Positions 8,339-17,142 of a DNA stretch of 25,090 nt are shown in pieces. The notes below the pieces were generated by a model. It saw nothing but the letters and a program-made list of their open reading frames with translations. It made no database searches and was not told the DNA's origin. Numbering within the stretch: the first letter of the stretch is position 1; every line of letters begins with the position of its first letter. Source of the stretch: Polaromonas sp. (GTDB lineage Bacteria; Pseudomonadota; Gammaproteobacteria; Burkholderiales; Burkholderiaceae_C); assembly GCA_026786065.1 (NCBI GenBank), contig JAJAYS010000263.1, positions 1 through 25,090 of the forward strand, read 5' to 3'. The position numbers and the translations under genes were made by a program.

Positions 8339-9178
8339 ATGCTGATTCACCCCCAAATCGACCCGGTCGCGCTGCAGCTTGGCCCCATCGCAATCCATTG
8401 GTACGGCCTGACTTACCTGGCGGCCTTTGGCCTGTTCTTTTTTATGGCGACACGCCGGCTGCGGCATGAGCCCTTCGCCTCAATCACGGGGGCGGGCGCC
8501 TGGTCCCGCCGCGACATCGAAGACATCCTGTTTCTCGGCGTGATGGGCGTAGTCATCGGGGGGCGGCTGGGTTACTGCATGTTCTACAAACCGGCGTATT
8601 ACGCTGCGCATCCGCTGGAGATTTTCGCGGTGTGGCAGGGCGGCATGAGCTTTCATGGTGGACTGATTGGGGTGCTGGTGTCGCAGTGGTGGTTTGCGCG
8701 TTCGCGCCAGCGGCCGTGGCTGCAGGTGATGGACTTCATAGCGCCGTGCGTGCCGCTCGGCTTGGCCTCAGGCCGCGTCGGCAACTTCATCAATGGCGAG
8801 TTGTGGGGGCGCTTTAGCAGCCCGGACCTGCCCTGGGGCATGGTCTTCAAAAACAGCGGCTCGATGCTGCCGCGCCATCCTTCTCAGGTCTATCAATTTT
8901 TGCTGGAAGGCGTTCTGCTTTTCGTACTGCTTTGGCTCTACGCACGTAAACCGCGCCGCATGGGGCAGGTGTCCGGCGCGTTCCTGGTCGGCTACGGCGT
9001 GTTTCGCTTTATCGCGGAGTTCTATCGTCAGCCAGATGACTACCTGGGCATTCTGGCGCTCGGCCTGAGCATGGGTCAGTGGCTGTGCGTGCCAATGGTG
9101 CTCGTCGGCATCGGAATGTGGGTATGGGCGACGCAGCGCCACGTCGCCAGTGAGGTTTCCCAAAGGGCCACGCTATGA
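8339..9178 (+). CDS. lgt: Prolipoprotein diacylglyceryl transferase
   Basis: A 279-residue inner-membrane enzyme that moves a diacylglyceryl group from phosphatidylglycerol to the lipobox cysteine of prolipoproteins, the first step of lipoprotein maturation. It has about seven membrane helices, the N-terminal [11 protein letters not shown] (His20, Tyr22), [11 protein letters not shown] with conserved His106, and the family signature [14 protein letters not shown] at 145-158. The ATG at 8339 gives the classic start MLIHPQIDP; an in-frame GTG at 8324 is possible but unneeded. Its last bases overlap the malonyl-CoA decarboxylase start (ATGA), so the two are probably co-translated although functionally unrelated. 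A client is near: the polyamine-binding protein at 13741 is a lipoprotein. Confidence 0.96.
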   Translation: MLIHPQIDPVALQLGPIAIHWYGLTYLAAFGLFFFMATRRLRHEPFASITGAGAWSRRDIEDILFLGVMGVVIGGRLGYCMFYKPAYYAAHPLEIFAVWQGGMSFHGGLIGVLVSQWWFARSRQRPWLQVMDFIAPCVPLGLASGRVGNFINGELWGRFSSPDLPWGMVFKNSGSMLPRHPSQVYQFLLEGVLLFVLLWLYARKPRRMGQVSGAFLVGYGVFRFIAEFYRQPDDYLGILALGLSMGQWLCVPMVLVGIGMWVWATQRHVASEVSQRATL

Positions 9179-10641
9179 CCGCCTCCGACTGGCTCAATAC
9201 CAAGCGGCCAGAGCTGCGCAGCGCGGGCGATGCAGCGGCCAAAAGCGGCCCTGCTGCCGCTGCGATTCCGGCGGACAAAAAAGACGCCGCCGCTTCGGCG
9301 CCGCGTTCAACCCGCGAAAGGCTTAAAGCCTTGCTTCGACAAAACCAGGAAGCCTTGTCGCCGCGGGTGCTGCGCCGTACGCTGCAGGAGCTGAAGAACA
9401 TCGTTGATCCGCAAGTCAGCGAGATCGAAGGCGGCCGGCGCGCCAGCGGCGTGGCCGAGTGGTATGTCCGGGCCGAGGCGAACGAGCGGCGCGACATGTG
9501 GCTGTTGATGAGCGAAGAATTCACGGCCGACCCTGAAAAGGTCAAGCTAGCGCAGGCTCAGTATGCGGCGCATCTGGGCACGGCCGACGAGGCGGCTGCA
9601 GAAGTGCGTTTGCGCCGGGCCACGGTGTCGCCGCGCCGCCGCTTGCTGCAACGCTTCAGCGCCTTTCCCGGGGGCATCCGTTTTTTGGTGGATTTGCGCG
9701 CCGAGCTGCTGCCGCACCTGACGGCCGACAAGCGGCTGCAGGCGCTCGATATCGAGATGGAATATATGTTCTCGACCTGGTTTGACTTCGGGTTTCTCGA
9801 CCTGCGCCGCATCAGCTGGGATTCGCCCGCCTCGCTGATCGAAAAACTGATTCGGTATGAGGCCGTGCACGACATACGAAGCTGGGCCGACGTCAAGAAC
9901 CGGCTCGACTCGGACCGCCGCTGTTACGGGTTTTTTCACCCGCGCCTGCCTGACGAACCGCTGATCTTTGTCGAGGTGGCATTGATGGACAGCATGGCCA
10001 CCTGCATCACGCCCCTGCTGGACGAATCGGCCGATGCGGCCGACCTGAACAAGGCCAGGACCGCAATTTTCTATTCGATCAGCAACACCCAGACGGGCCT
10101 GCGCGGCGTGAGCTTCGGCGACTCGTTGATCAAGCGCGTGGTGGAAGCGCTGAAGATTGAATTTCCGAAATTGCGCTGTTTTGCCACGCTTTCGCCCATC
10201 CCGGGTTTTCGGGGCTGGCTCGACAAACATGCGGCGGCGATGCTTGAAAAGTTGACCGAAAAAGAACGTGCGGCGCTTGGGCTCGCTCTGGCGAGCCAGC
10301 CGCCCACTGCGGCCGCATTTCTGGCCGCCGCCGAGACCGCCCTCCATCTTCACGCGAAGTCACCAGTTCGCCAGATGCTGCTGCGCTGTGCAGCGCATTA
10401 CCTTGGGCAGGCGCACGAGGGCGGCAAACCCCTAGATCCGGTGGCGCGTTTCCACCTTGGCAATGGTGCCCGGATTGAACGGCTCGACTGGCTTGGCGAT
10501 CCGTCGCCGAAAGGCATCAAACAGTCGTATGGCTTGATGGTCAATTATCTGTATGACCCGAAGCGGCTCGACAAGCACCGCGCGCTGTTGGCGCAGGGGA
10601 AAATCCCCGTGGCCGACGCGATCGAAGATTTGTATATTTGA
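9175..10641 (+). CDS. Malonyl-CoA decarboxylase
   Basis: A 488-residue enzyme that converts malonyl-CoA to acetyl-CoA and CO2 without biotin. The C-terminal half carries the acetyltransferase-like catalytic domain: [44 protein letters not shown] and [17 protein letters not shown]. Ser340 (in TLSP) and His427 (in RFHLGNG) correspond to the catalytic Ser-His pair described for the family. The N-terminal half is helical, as in known structures. The end ..[10 protein letters not shown] then [15 protein letters not shown] motif is typical; a peroxisomal targeting tail is absent as expected. Start overlaps the lgt stop by four bases. With the malonyl-CoA synthetase at 12014 it forms the MatA-MatB route for growth on malonate. 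Confidence 0.94.
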   Translation: MTASDWLNTKRPELRSAGDAAAKSGPAAAAIPADKKDAAASAPRSTRERLKALLRQNQEALSPRVLRRTLQELKNIVDPQVSEIEGGRRASGVAEWYVRAEANERRDMWLLMSEEFTADPEKVKLAQAQYAAHLGTADEAAAEVRLRRATVSPRRRLLQRFSAFPGGIRFLVDLRAELLPHLTADKRLQALDIEMEYMFSTWFDFGFLDLRRISWDSPASLIEKLIRYEAVHDIRSWADVKNRLDSDRRCYGFFHPRLPDEPLIFVEVALMDSMATCITPLLDESADAADLNKARTAIFYSISNTQTGLRGVSFGDSLIKRVVEALKIEFPKLRCFATLSPIPGFRGWLDKHAAAMLEKLTEKERAALGLALASQPPTAAAFLAAAETALHLHAKSPVRQMLLRCAAHYLGQAHEGGKPLDPVARFHLGNGARIERLDWLGDPSPKGIKQSYGLMVNYLYDPKRLDKHRALLAQGKIPVADAIEDLYI

Positions 10642-10682
10642 GCGCTGACTTGCGACCTTATTTTTCTCACACAGGACTCTGA

Positions 10683-11684
10683 ATGAATTTCAACTCCAAT
10701 CTCCCCGCTACTCGCCGGACGGTGCTGCGTGTCGGCACTGCCGCAATGGCCATGAGCGCTTTTGCCACCCAAGCGCAGTCGGCCTGGCCGGCAAAACCGG
10801 TGACCCTGATCGTGCCGTTTCCGGCAGGCGGCGGCACCGATGCGTTTGCCCGGCCAATGTCGGCGCAGTTCGCCAAACTGTCCGGCCAGCAGCTGGTCAT
10901 CGACAATAAAGGCGGGGGTGGCGGCACCGTTGGCGCAGCAATCGCAGCCAAGGCAACGCCAGACGGCTACACGCTTTTCATGGGGGCGGTTCACCACACC
11001 ATCGCCCCCAGTGTCTATCCGAAACTGCCATACGAAATCGACAAGGACTTCATTCCGCTGATCCTGGTCGCCCGCGTGCCGCAGGTGCTGGTGGTGAACC
11101 CGAAAAAGGTGCCGGCGAGCAGCTACAAGGAATTCATCGAGTTCGTCCAAAAAAATCCCGGCAAGCTCAACTACGGCTCGGCTGGCAGTGGTACGTCACA
11201 CCATCTGGCGGGCGAGTTGTTCAAACAGCAGACCCAGACTTTCATCACGCATATTCCTTACCGGGGCGCCGGTCCCGCCCTGCAAGATCTGATAGGCGGC
11301 AACGTGGACATGATGTTCGACGGCCTCGGCTCGTCTGCGACCCATATCAGGGGTGGGCGGATCAAACCCCTGATGGTCGCGGGGCGTACCCGCAACCCGG
11401 CTTTTCCGGACGTGCCATCGGCGCTGGAGCTCGGGCTGCCCGCTTACGACGTGACCACCTGGTACGGCGTTTGGGCGCCAAAGGGCACGCCCCCTGAAGT
11501 TCAGGCAAAGGCCATCGAAACCCTGCGGGCTGCCTGCATGACACCGGAGTCCAAACAGATTTGGGCCAGCCAGGGGGCAGAATTTGCCGACCTGCAAAGC
11601 GGCGCGTTTGGCGGCTTTGTGCAGCTTGAGATGGCAAAGTGGGCGAAGGTCGTCAAGGCGTCGGGCGGCGTGACACTCGATTGA
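10683..11684 (+). CDS. Bug-family (TctC-type) periplasmic solute-binding protein
   Basis: A 333-residue exported binding protein. The N-terminus (TRRTVLRVGTAAMAMSAF...AQSAWP) has a positively charged region and hydrophobic core; twin arginines suggest Tat export is possible. The mature part begins WPAKPVTLIVPFPAGGGTDA, the Bug signature, followed by YGSAGSGTSHHLAGELF and HIPYRGAGPALQDLIGGNVD, which build the carboxylate-binding pocket in known Bug proteins. These proteins bind small dicarboxylates and aromatic acids. Its place between malonyl-CoA decarboxylase and malonyl-CoA synthetase suggests malonate as ligand, an inference only. No TctA/TctB membrane partners are in the window, which is common for Bug genes. 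A CAGGA-type ribosome site lies just before the ATG. Confidence 0.92.
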   Translation: MNFNSNLPATRRTVLRVGTAAMAMSAFATQAQSAWPAKPVTLIVPFPAGGGTDAFARPMSAQFAKLSGQQLVIDNKGGGGGTVGAAIAAKATPDGYTLFMGAVHHTIAPSVYPKLPYEIDKDFIPLILVARVPQVLVVNPKKVPASSYKEFIEFVQKNPGKLNYGSAGSGTSHHLAGELFKQQTQTFITHIPYRGAGPALQDLIGGNVDMMFDGLGSSATHIRGGRIKPLMVAGRTRNPAFPDVPSALELGLPAYDVTTWYGVWAPKGTPPEVQAKAIETLRAACMTPESKQIWASQGAEFADLQSGAFGGFVQLEMAKWAKVVKASGGVTLD

Positions 11685-11834
11685 GTCGCTGTCGGCCCCG
11701 ACCGTCAGCGGGCGTGGTCGTTGCGCGCCCGGGAGGCGCGTGCGACGATCTGGCGTTCGGCGCTGCCTGGTCAACTTCAAGTCTTTTTGTTCTTCATAAT
11801 TTCTGCTTCGAGACCATATGTTCCGGGCGTTAGA

Positions 11835-11853
11835 AGCTATTAATTTAATAGCT
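11835..11853. repeat. AT-rich palindrome (dispersed-type)
   Basis: AGCTATTAATTTAATAGCT, a near-perfect palindrome in the 329-base spacer between the Bug gene and malonyl-CoA synthetase. A second partner GAAGC...GCTTC (11833-11837 and 11859-11865) extends it. It may be a dispersed repeat or a transcript end. I see no gene in 11685-12013; the open frames there are short and lack family features. Confidence 0.5.
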
Positions 11854-12013
11854 ATTGAAAGCTTCGACTGAACCCGGGGGGCAATTCGGCTGCGTGGGTT
11901 CCGCCCGCAGCGAGCGGCGATCGGCGGCGGTCGGCAATGGTGTCGGCGCGTCTTTCTTGAAGCGGGTTTTTCGGATTCGCGCATCCATCGGCCGTGGCCT
12001 GTAATTTCTAAAC

Positions 12014-13567
12014 ATGATCAATCACAATCTTTTCGCCGCACTGCGCGCCGCCTTCCCAGCCGAATCAGGCACCGGCATGGACCAGACCGCCATCGAAACC
12101 GAGCATGGTCTGCGTTATTCGTGGCGCGACATCGACCGCGCCACCGCGATGCTGGCGAACCTGCTGGCGTCGCTGGCGCTGCCAGCCGGCGCACGCATTG
12201 CGGTGCAGGTGGACAAATCGGTCGAGGCGATGATGCTGTATCTGGCGACACTGCGCGCCGGCTACGTCTTCCTGCCGCTCAACACGGCCTATCAGACTGC
12301 CGAGATCGAGTATTTCATCGGTAATGCCGAGCCAGCGGTCGTTGTATGCAGCAGTAAAAATTTTGGTTGGGTCAGCAAGCTTGCGTTCCAGGCGGGCACG
12401 CAGAACGTCTTTACGCTCGACGACGACCGCAGTGGATCGCTGCTCCAGCGGGCCGCGCAGTGCAGCGACCAGCACGAAGTCGCGCGTGTCGCCGAAGACG
12501 ATCTCGCGGCGATTCTCTACACCAGCGGCACCACCGGCCGTAGCAAGGGCGCGATGCTGTCGCACCGCAACCTGCTGAGCAATGCGCAGGTGCTGCACGA
12601 CTACTGGGGCTGGAAGCGCGGGGACGTGCTGATCCATGCGCTGCCGATTTTTCATGTACACGGGCTGTTCGTCGCGCTGCATGGCGCCTTGCTCAACGGC
12701 AGCAAGATGATCTGGTTCTTAACGTTCGACGCGGCGGCGGTCGTAAAAAAACTGCCTGAAGCGACGGTGTTCATGGGCGTTCCGACACTCTACAGCCGGC
12801 TGCTGGCCGAGCCTGGCTTGACGCGCGAGGCCTGTGCAAACATGCGCCTGTTCGTGGCCGGTTCGGCGCCGCTGCTGATCGAAACTTTCAACGTCTGGCA
12901 GCAGCGCACCGGCCATACCATCGTTGAGCGCTACGGCATGTCTGAGACCGTGATGCTGACCTCAAACCCCTATCACCCTGAAGCCGGCCAGCCGCGCGGT
13001 GGCACCGCTGGTCTGGTGTTGCCGGGCGTCAGCCTGCAGGTGACAGGCGAGGGCGGCAGCGTTTTGCCGGACAACGAGATCGGCGGCATCGAGGTCAAGG
13101 GTCCCAATGTGTTTTCGGGCTATTGGCGCATGCCGGAGAAAACCGCAGAAGAATTCACCGCAGACGGCTTCTTCAAAACCGGAGACGTCGGCCGCATCGA
13201 TGAGCACGGCTACCTGGTCATCGTCGGCCGCAGCAAGGACCTGATCATCAGCGGCGGCTACAACGTCTATCCGGCTGAAATCGAGGGCTACATCAACGAC
13301 ATGCCTGGCGTGCTTGAAAGCGCGCTGGTCGGCGTGCCCCACCCTGATTTCGGTGAGGTCGGCATTGCGCTGGTCGTTGCAAAGGCGGGGTGTGCTGTCG
13401 ATGCAGGCCGCATCGTCGCCGAGTTGAAGGCGAAGCTGGCGAATTTCAAGATTCCAAAGCTGTGCTTCGTTCTCCAAGAGCTGCCGCGCAATGCGATGGG
13501 GAAGGTGCAAAAGAACCTCCTGCGCGAGCAATACCGAACCCGGTTCATCAAGGTGGTGGGTGGTTGA
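12014..13567 (+). CDS. matB: Malonyl-CoA synthetase (malonate-CoA ligase)
   Basis: A 517-residue acyl-CoA synthetase. ATP-binding loop YTSGTTGRSKG starts at Tyr169; RYGMSETVMLTSNPY is the adenine-binding region in the form seen in MatB enzymes; FFKTGDVGRIDEHGY and GRSKDLIISGGYNVYPAEIE form the hinge; the catalytic lysine is Lys497 in PRNAMGKVQKN. MatB makes malonyl-CoA from malonate, ATP and CoA in the cytoplasm. The assignment over other acyl-CoA ligases rests on the SNPY motif, the length and the neighbouring malonyl-CoA decarboxylase. The preceding 329-base gap means it may have its own promoter. No GntR-type MatR regulator is present nearby. Ribosome site is weak. Confidence 0.88.
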   Translation: MINHNLFAALRAAFPAESGTGMDQTAIETEHGLRYSWRDIDRATAMLANLLASLALPAGARIAVQVDKSVEAMMLYLATLRAGYVFLPLNTAYQTAEIEYFIGNAEPAVVVCSSKNFGWVSKLAFQAGTQNVFTLDDDRSGSLLQRAAQCSDQHEVARVAEDDLAAILYTSGTTGRSKGAMLSHRNLLSNAQVLHDYWGWKRGDVLIHALPIFHVHGLFVALHGALLNGSKMIWFLTFDAAAVVKKLPEATVFMGVPTLYSRLLAEPGLTREACANMRLFVAGSAPLLIETFNVWQQRTGHTIVERYGMSETVMLTSNPYHPEAGQPRGGTAGLVLPGVSLQVTGEGGSVLPDNEIGGIEVKGPNVFSGYWRMPEKTAEEFTADGFFKTGDVGRIDEHGYLVIVGRSKDLIISGGYNVYPAEIEGYINDMPGVLESALVGVPHPDFGEVGIALVVAKAGCAVDAGRIVAELKAKLANFKIPKLCFVLQELPRNAMGKVQKNLLREQYRTRFIKVVGG

Positions 13568-13740
13568 TTTTTTGGGGTCTGGCTTGGGGCCGGTACAAGT
13601 TTTGCTTGGCGTCCACGCGGCAAAGGATTATCAAAATCCCTCTTATACAATCCGAAAAAAAATTAGCCTACCGGCGCTTGTAGCGGCGGCGTATGAGGCT
13701 TCTCTTCGACGGTTTCCCTTCCCTTTCACGGAGTGCCCAA

Positions 13741-14934
13741 ATGATGAAAAAACGATGGATTTCGGCCCTGCTGATCGCGCTTGTACTGGGCGGATGCGGG
13801 AAAAAAGACGAGGTTGCGGCCCCGACTGTGCCGCTGCCCGCCGCTTCGGGCACCGTCACGGCCGCTCCGGCAACGACGGCAGCAAACCCTGCCGCCGCAA
13901 ACACCGAAGAAAAGCTGCTCAATGTGTACAACTGGCCGGACTACATCGCCGCCGACATGGTGACCGGTTTTGAGAAGGAAACCGGCATCAAGGTCAATTA
14001 CCAGACCTTTGAGAACAACGAGGCGCTGCACGCCAAGCTGGTGGCAGGCAACACGGGTTTTGACATTGTGGTGCCGGGGGCGGTCTTCGCCCGGCCGCAG
14101 ATCGACGGCAAACTGCTTGCCCGACTCGACAAAACAAAAATAAGCAACTACGGCAATCTCGACCCGGCCATCATGGCCAAATTGGGCAACATCGACCCGG
14201 ACAACATTCACCTGATTCCCTGGGCCTGGAGCTTTACCACCGTCGGCATCAACAAGGCCCAAGTGGCCAAAGCCCTGGGCAGCATGCCGATGCCGGAGAA
14301 CGCCTGGGATCTGGTGTTCAACCCGGCCTACACGGCCAAGCTCAAAAGCTGCGGCATCGCTTATCTCGATTCGCCGACCGAGGTTCTGCCGCCGGCGCTG
14401 CACTACATAGGCAAGAACGCCTACTCGAACGACGTCGCCGATCACAAGGCAGCCGGCGAGATGCTGGCGAAAGTGCGGCCCCACATCCGCATGTTCACCA
14501 GCACGATGATCGACGACCTGGCCGGCGGCAAGGCCTGCGTCGCGCTGGCCTGGGCCGGAGACATGAACATCGCCCGTGCGCGCGCCATCGAGAACAAGAA
14601 CGGCAACGACATCCAGGCACTGCTCCCCAGCACCGGCGGGCTCATCTTCTTCGACACGCTGGCCATCCCAAGCGATGCCAAGCATCCCAACAATGCACTG
14701 GCTTTTATTAATTACTTCTTGCGACCCGAGGTGTCTGCAGCGCTCACCAACGAGTTGAGCTACGCCACGGCCAACAAGGCGAGCCTGGCCAGCGTCAAAC
14801 CCGAGATTGCCCAGAATCCAGCCGTGTTTCCCGATGCTGCGGCCTTCGGGAAGATGGTCTCGCCGTCGCCGCTGAACGGAGACGCGCGCGAGTCGATGAG
14901 CAACGTCTTCACCCAGTTCAAAAAGGGCAAGTGA
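13741..14934 (+). CDS. potF: Polyamine (putrescine/spermidine) ABC transporter, binding lipoprotein
   Basis: A 397-residue PotF/PotD-type binding protein. The N-terminus (MMKKRWISALLIALVLGGC) has a lipobox with Cys19, so it is membrane-anchored rather than free; a Pro/Ala/Thr-rich linker follows (20-55). The mature core starts LNVYNWPDYIAADMVTGFEK, a signature of polyamine-binding proteins, with GFDIVVPG, WAWSFTTVGIN and LSYATANKAS further on. It delivers putrescine or a related polyamine to the permease. Start: the double ATG at 13741 follows ACGGAG; the longer frame from 13693 is unlikely. It is the first gene of the potFGHI cluster. The substrate (putrescine or spermidine) cannot be set from sequence alone; potF is the closest symbol by order. 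Confidence 0.9.
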   Translation: MMKKRWISALLIALVLGGCGKKDEVAAPTVPLPAASGTVTAAPATTAANPAAANTEEKLLNVYNWPDYIAADMVTGFEKETGIKVNYQTFENNEALHAKLVAGNTGFDIVVPGAVFARPQIDGKLLARLDKTKISNYGNLDPAIMAKLGNIDPDNIHLIPWAWSFTTVGINKAQVAKALGSMPMPENAWDLVFNPAYTAKLKSCGIAYLDSPTEVLPPALHYIGKNAYSNDVADHKAAGEMLAKVRPHIRMFTSTMIDDLAGGKACVALAWAGDMNIARARAIENKNGNDIQALLPSTGGLIFFDTLAIPSDAKHPNNALAFINYFLRPEVSAALTNELSYATANKASLASVKPEIAQNPAVFPDAAAFGKMVSPSPLNGDARESMSNVFTQFKKGK

Positions 14935-15037
14935 GCTTGCTCGATCCGTCCGGGCCTGACGGCGGCGGAGCGGCGTGCCGGGCGGCCCGCATGGCCATTT
15001 ACTGCGGGATCGGTGCCGCACATTTTCCCTGTGCCGC

Positions 15038-16156
15038 ATGAGCGTAACTGCGCACAAGCCGGGCGACGGCTTTCTCCAGACCCGCGATCTGGTCAAACGC
15101 TTCGACGGAGAGCCTGCCGTGGACGATGTCACGCTGAGCATCAACAAGGGCGAGATTTTTGCGTTGCTGGGCAGCTCCGGCTGCGGCAAATCGACGCTGC
15201 TGCGCATGCTGGCGGGGTTCGAGGCGCCGACATCGGGCAGTGTCCTACTGGACGGCGTAGATATTGTGGCGCTCGCACCGAACGAGCGACCCATCAACAT
15301 GATGTTCCAGTCGTATGCTATGTTTGCGGAGCTGTATGTCTGTGACAACATTGCCTTTGGCTTGCGGCGGGAGGGCATGGCCAAACCAGAGATGACGGTG
15401 CGTGTCGAAGAAATGCTGCGGTTGACCCAGCTCGAGGCTTTTGCCAAGCGCAAGCCGCACCAACTCTCTGGGGGGCAACAACAGCGGGTTGCATTGGCGC
15501 GCTCGCTGGCCAAAAAGCCGCAGTTGCTGCTGCTGGACGAACCGCTCGGTGCGCTCGACAAAAAGCTGCGTGAGCGCACGCAGTTCGAGCTGGTGAATAT
15601 TCTTGAATCGGTGGGCGTGACCTGCGTGATGGTGACGCACGACCAGGACGAGGCGATGGCGATGGCATCGCGCATCGCGGTGATGAGCCACGGCCGGGTG
15701 CTGCAGGTCGGCACACCGCAAGAAATCTACGAGCACCCGAATTGCCGGTTCGTTGCCGACTTCATCGGTAACGTGAATTTGCTCGAAGGCGAGTTGACCC
15801 TGGACGAAGCCGATCAATGCGAGGTCACGACTGCCTGCGGCGTGGTGCACGTCGGCCACGGCGTCAGTGGTTCGCTTGGCATGGCCGTGGCGGTGGCCGT
15901 GCGGCCGGAAAAAATTCACATCTCCAAGACCCGTCCGGCGACTGGAGTGAACCTGTTTGAAGGCAAAGTGCGCGAGATCGCCTACTTTGGCAGCTACAAC
16001 TCCTTCATCGTCGAGGTCAAGCGGCCCGCAAGCGACGCCCGCGATTTCCGCATCACCGAGACCAACACCACGCGGTACGAAGGCGAGGGCATCACTTGGG
16101 GCGACCGGGTGTTTTTCTGGTGGGATGATTCGGCTCCGATCGTATTGATGCGGTAG
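15038..16156 (+). CDS. potG: Polyamine ABC transporter, ATP-binding protein
   Basis: A 372-residue ATPase that drives polyamine import. Walker A GSSGCGKS is at 45-52, Q-loop Gln91, ABC signature LSGGQQQR at 143-150, Walker B LLLLDE at 163-168, D-loop GALD and the switch His201 (VTHDQDEAMAMA); a C-terminal OB-type regulatory domain follows (from about 240). All catalytic residues are present. After the Q-loop the residues are AMFAELYVCDNIAFG where relatives usually have ALFPHM.VWDNIAFG, an odd cluster of changes in the contact region for the permease. The ATG at 15038 gives a normal start; the open frame upstream lacks family features. It lies 103 bases after potF and is followed directly by the permeases. 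Confidence 0.93.
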   Translation: MSVTAHKPGDGFLQTRDLVKRFDGEPAVDDVTLSINKGEIFALLGSSGCGKSTLLRMLAGFEAPTSGSVLLDGVDIVALAPNERPINMMFQSYAMFAELYVCDNIAFGLRREGMAKPEMTVRVEEMLRLTQLEAFAKRKPHQLSGGQQQRVALARSLAKKPQLLLLDEPLGALDKKLRERTQFELVNILESVGVTCVMVTHDQDEAMAMASRIAVMSHGRVLQVGTPQEIYEHPNCRFVADFIGNVNLLEGELTLDEADQCEVTTACGVVHVGHGVSGSLGMAVAVAVRPEKIHISKTRPATGVNLFEGKVREIAYFGSYNSFIVEVKRPASDARDFRITETNTTRYEGEGITWGDRVFFWWDDSAPIVLMR

Positions 16157-16163
16157 CGTGCCA

Positions 16164-17129
16164 ATGATTCTGTCAAATTGGCATCGAACCGTGCACGCGC
16201 TGCCCATGCGCCTGGGGCGCAAGTTTGTCATTGGCGTGCCTTACGTCTGGCTGCTGGTTTTTTTCGTGCTGCCGTTTTTGATCCTGGTTCGAATCAGCGT
16301 GACCGATATGGCGGGCGGGGTCGATCCGTTTGCGCCGCTGATCGAAACCGTCAACGGCTCCTGGCAGGTGCTGCTGCGCTACAGCAACTACGCCAGCATC
16401 TTTTTCGACCCTGCTCAAGCGGCTGAAGGCGGTGGAGGGTGGGGTAACACGATTTATGTGCAGGCTTACCTGACCTCGCTGAAGTATGCGTTGCTCACGA
16501 CGCTGCTGTGTCTGCTGATCGGCTATCCGTTTGCGTATTTTCTGGCCCGCGCGCGCGCCGTGCTCCGGCCTGCGCTGCTGATGCTGGTGATGCTGCCGTT
16601 CTGGACTTCGTTCTTGCTCCGGGTGTATGCCTGGAAGGGCATCCTGGCCGACCAGGGGGTGCTGAACCGGCTACTGATGGCCGTTGGCCTGACCGACGAG
16701 CCGATCACGATGCTGTACAACGACGTGTCGATGCTGGTGGGCATGACCTATGTGTACCTACCGTTCATGATCCTTCCCCTGTACGCCAATCTGGTGAAGA
16801 TGGACTTTCGCTTGCTTGAAGCCGCGCACGATCTGGGCGCCAGCGCCTGGAAGGCGTTCTGGTTAATCACTGTGCCGTTGAGCCGCTCCGGCATCGTGGC
16901 CGGGTCGATGCTGGTCTTCATTCCGGCGGTCGGTGAGTTCGTCATACCTTCCTTGCTCGGAGGGGCCGACACCATCATGATCGGCCGGGTCGTCTGGGAC
17001 GAGATGTTCAGCAGCAACAACTGGCCCCGCGCCTCGGCGCTGTCGGTTTTGATGATCGTGCTGATCCTGGTGCCGCTGGCTTTTTACTACCGCTCCAGTG
17101 CCAAACGCGGCGCGCCCGGCGCGCCTTGA
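16164..17129 (+). CDS. potH: Polyamine ABC transporter, permease 1
   Basis: A 321-residue inner-membrane permease with about six helices, beginning VPYVWLLVFFVLPFLILVRI. The cytoplasmic EAA loop that docks the ATPase reads LLEAAHDLGASAWKAFWLIT, then VPLSRSGIVAG, a match to PotB/PotH-type proteins. It pairs with the next gene to form the channel. It starts seven bases after the potG stop (an in-frame GTG at 16158 is an alternative), so it is translated in the same operon. Confidence 0.93.
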   Translation: MILSNWHRTVHALPMRLGRKFVIGVPYVWLLVFFVLPFLILVRISVTDMAGGVDPFAPLIETVNGSWQVLLRYSNYASIFFDPAQAAEGGGGWGNTIYVQAYLTSLKYALLTTLLCLLIGYPFAYFLARARAVLRPALLMLVMLPFWTSFLLRVYAWKGILADQGVLNRLLMAVGLTDEPITMLYNDVSMLVGMTYVYLPFMILPLYANLVKMDFRLLEAAHDLGASAWKAFWLITVPLSRSGIVAGSMLVFIPAVGEFVIPSLLGGADTIMIGRVVWDEMFSSNNWPRASALSVLMIVLILVPLAFYYRSSAKRGAPGAP

Positions 17130-17142
17130 GGTGAAACGCCGC

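Noticed and set aside
13568..13740. Promoter of the pot operon
   Set aside because: TTGGCG at 13606 and TATCAA at 13629, or TACAAT at 13646, are possible boxes, but none has both elements good enough to report.
13726..15714. 662-residue minus-strand open frame
   Set aside because: Antisense to potF and potG, with low-complexity Ser/Arg/His-rich composition and no recognisable domain.
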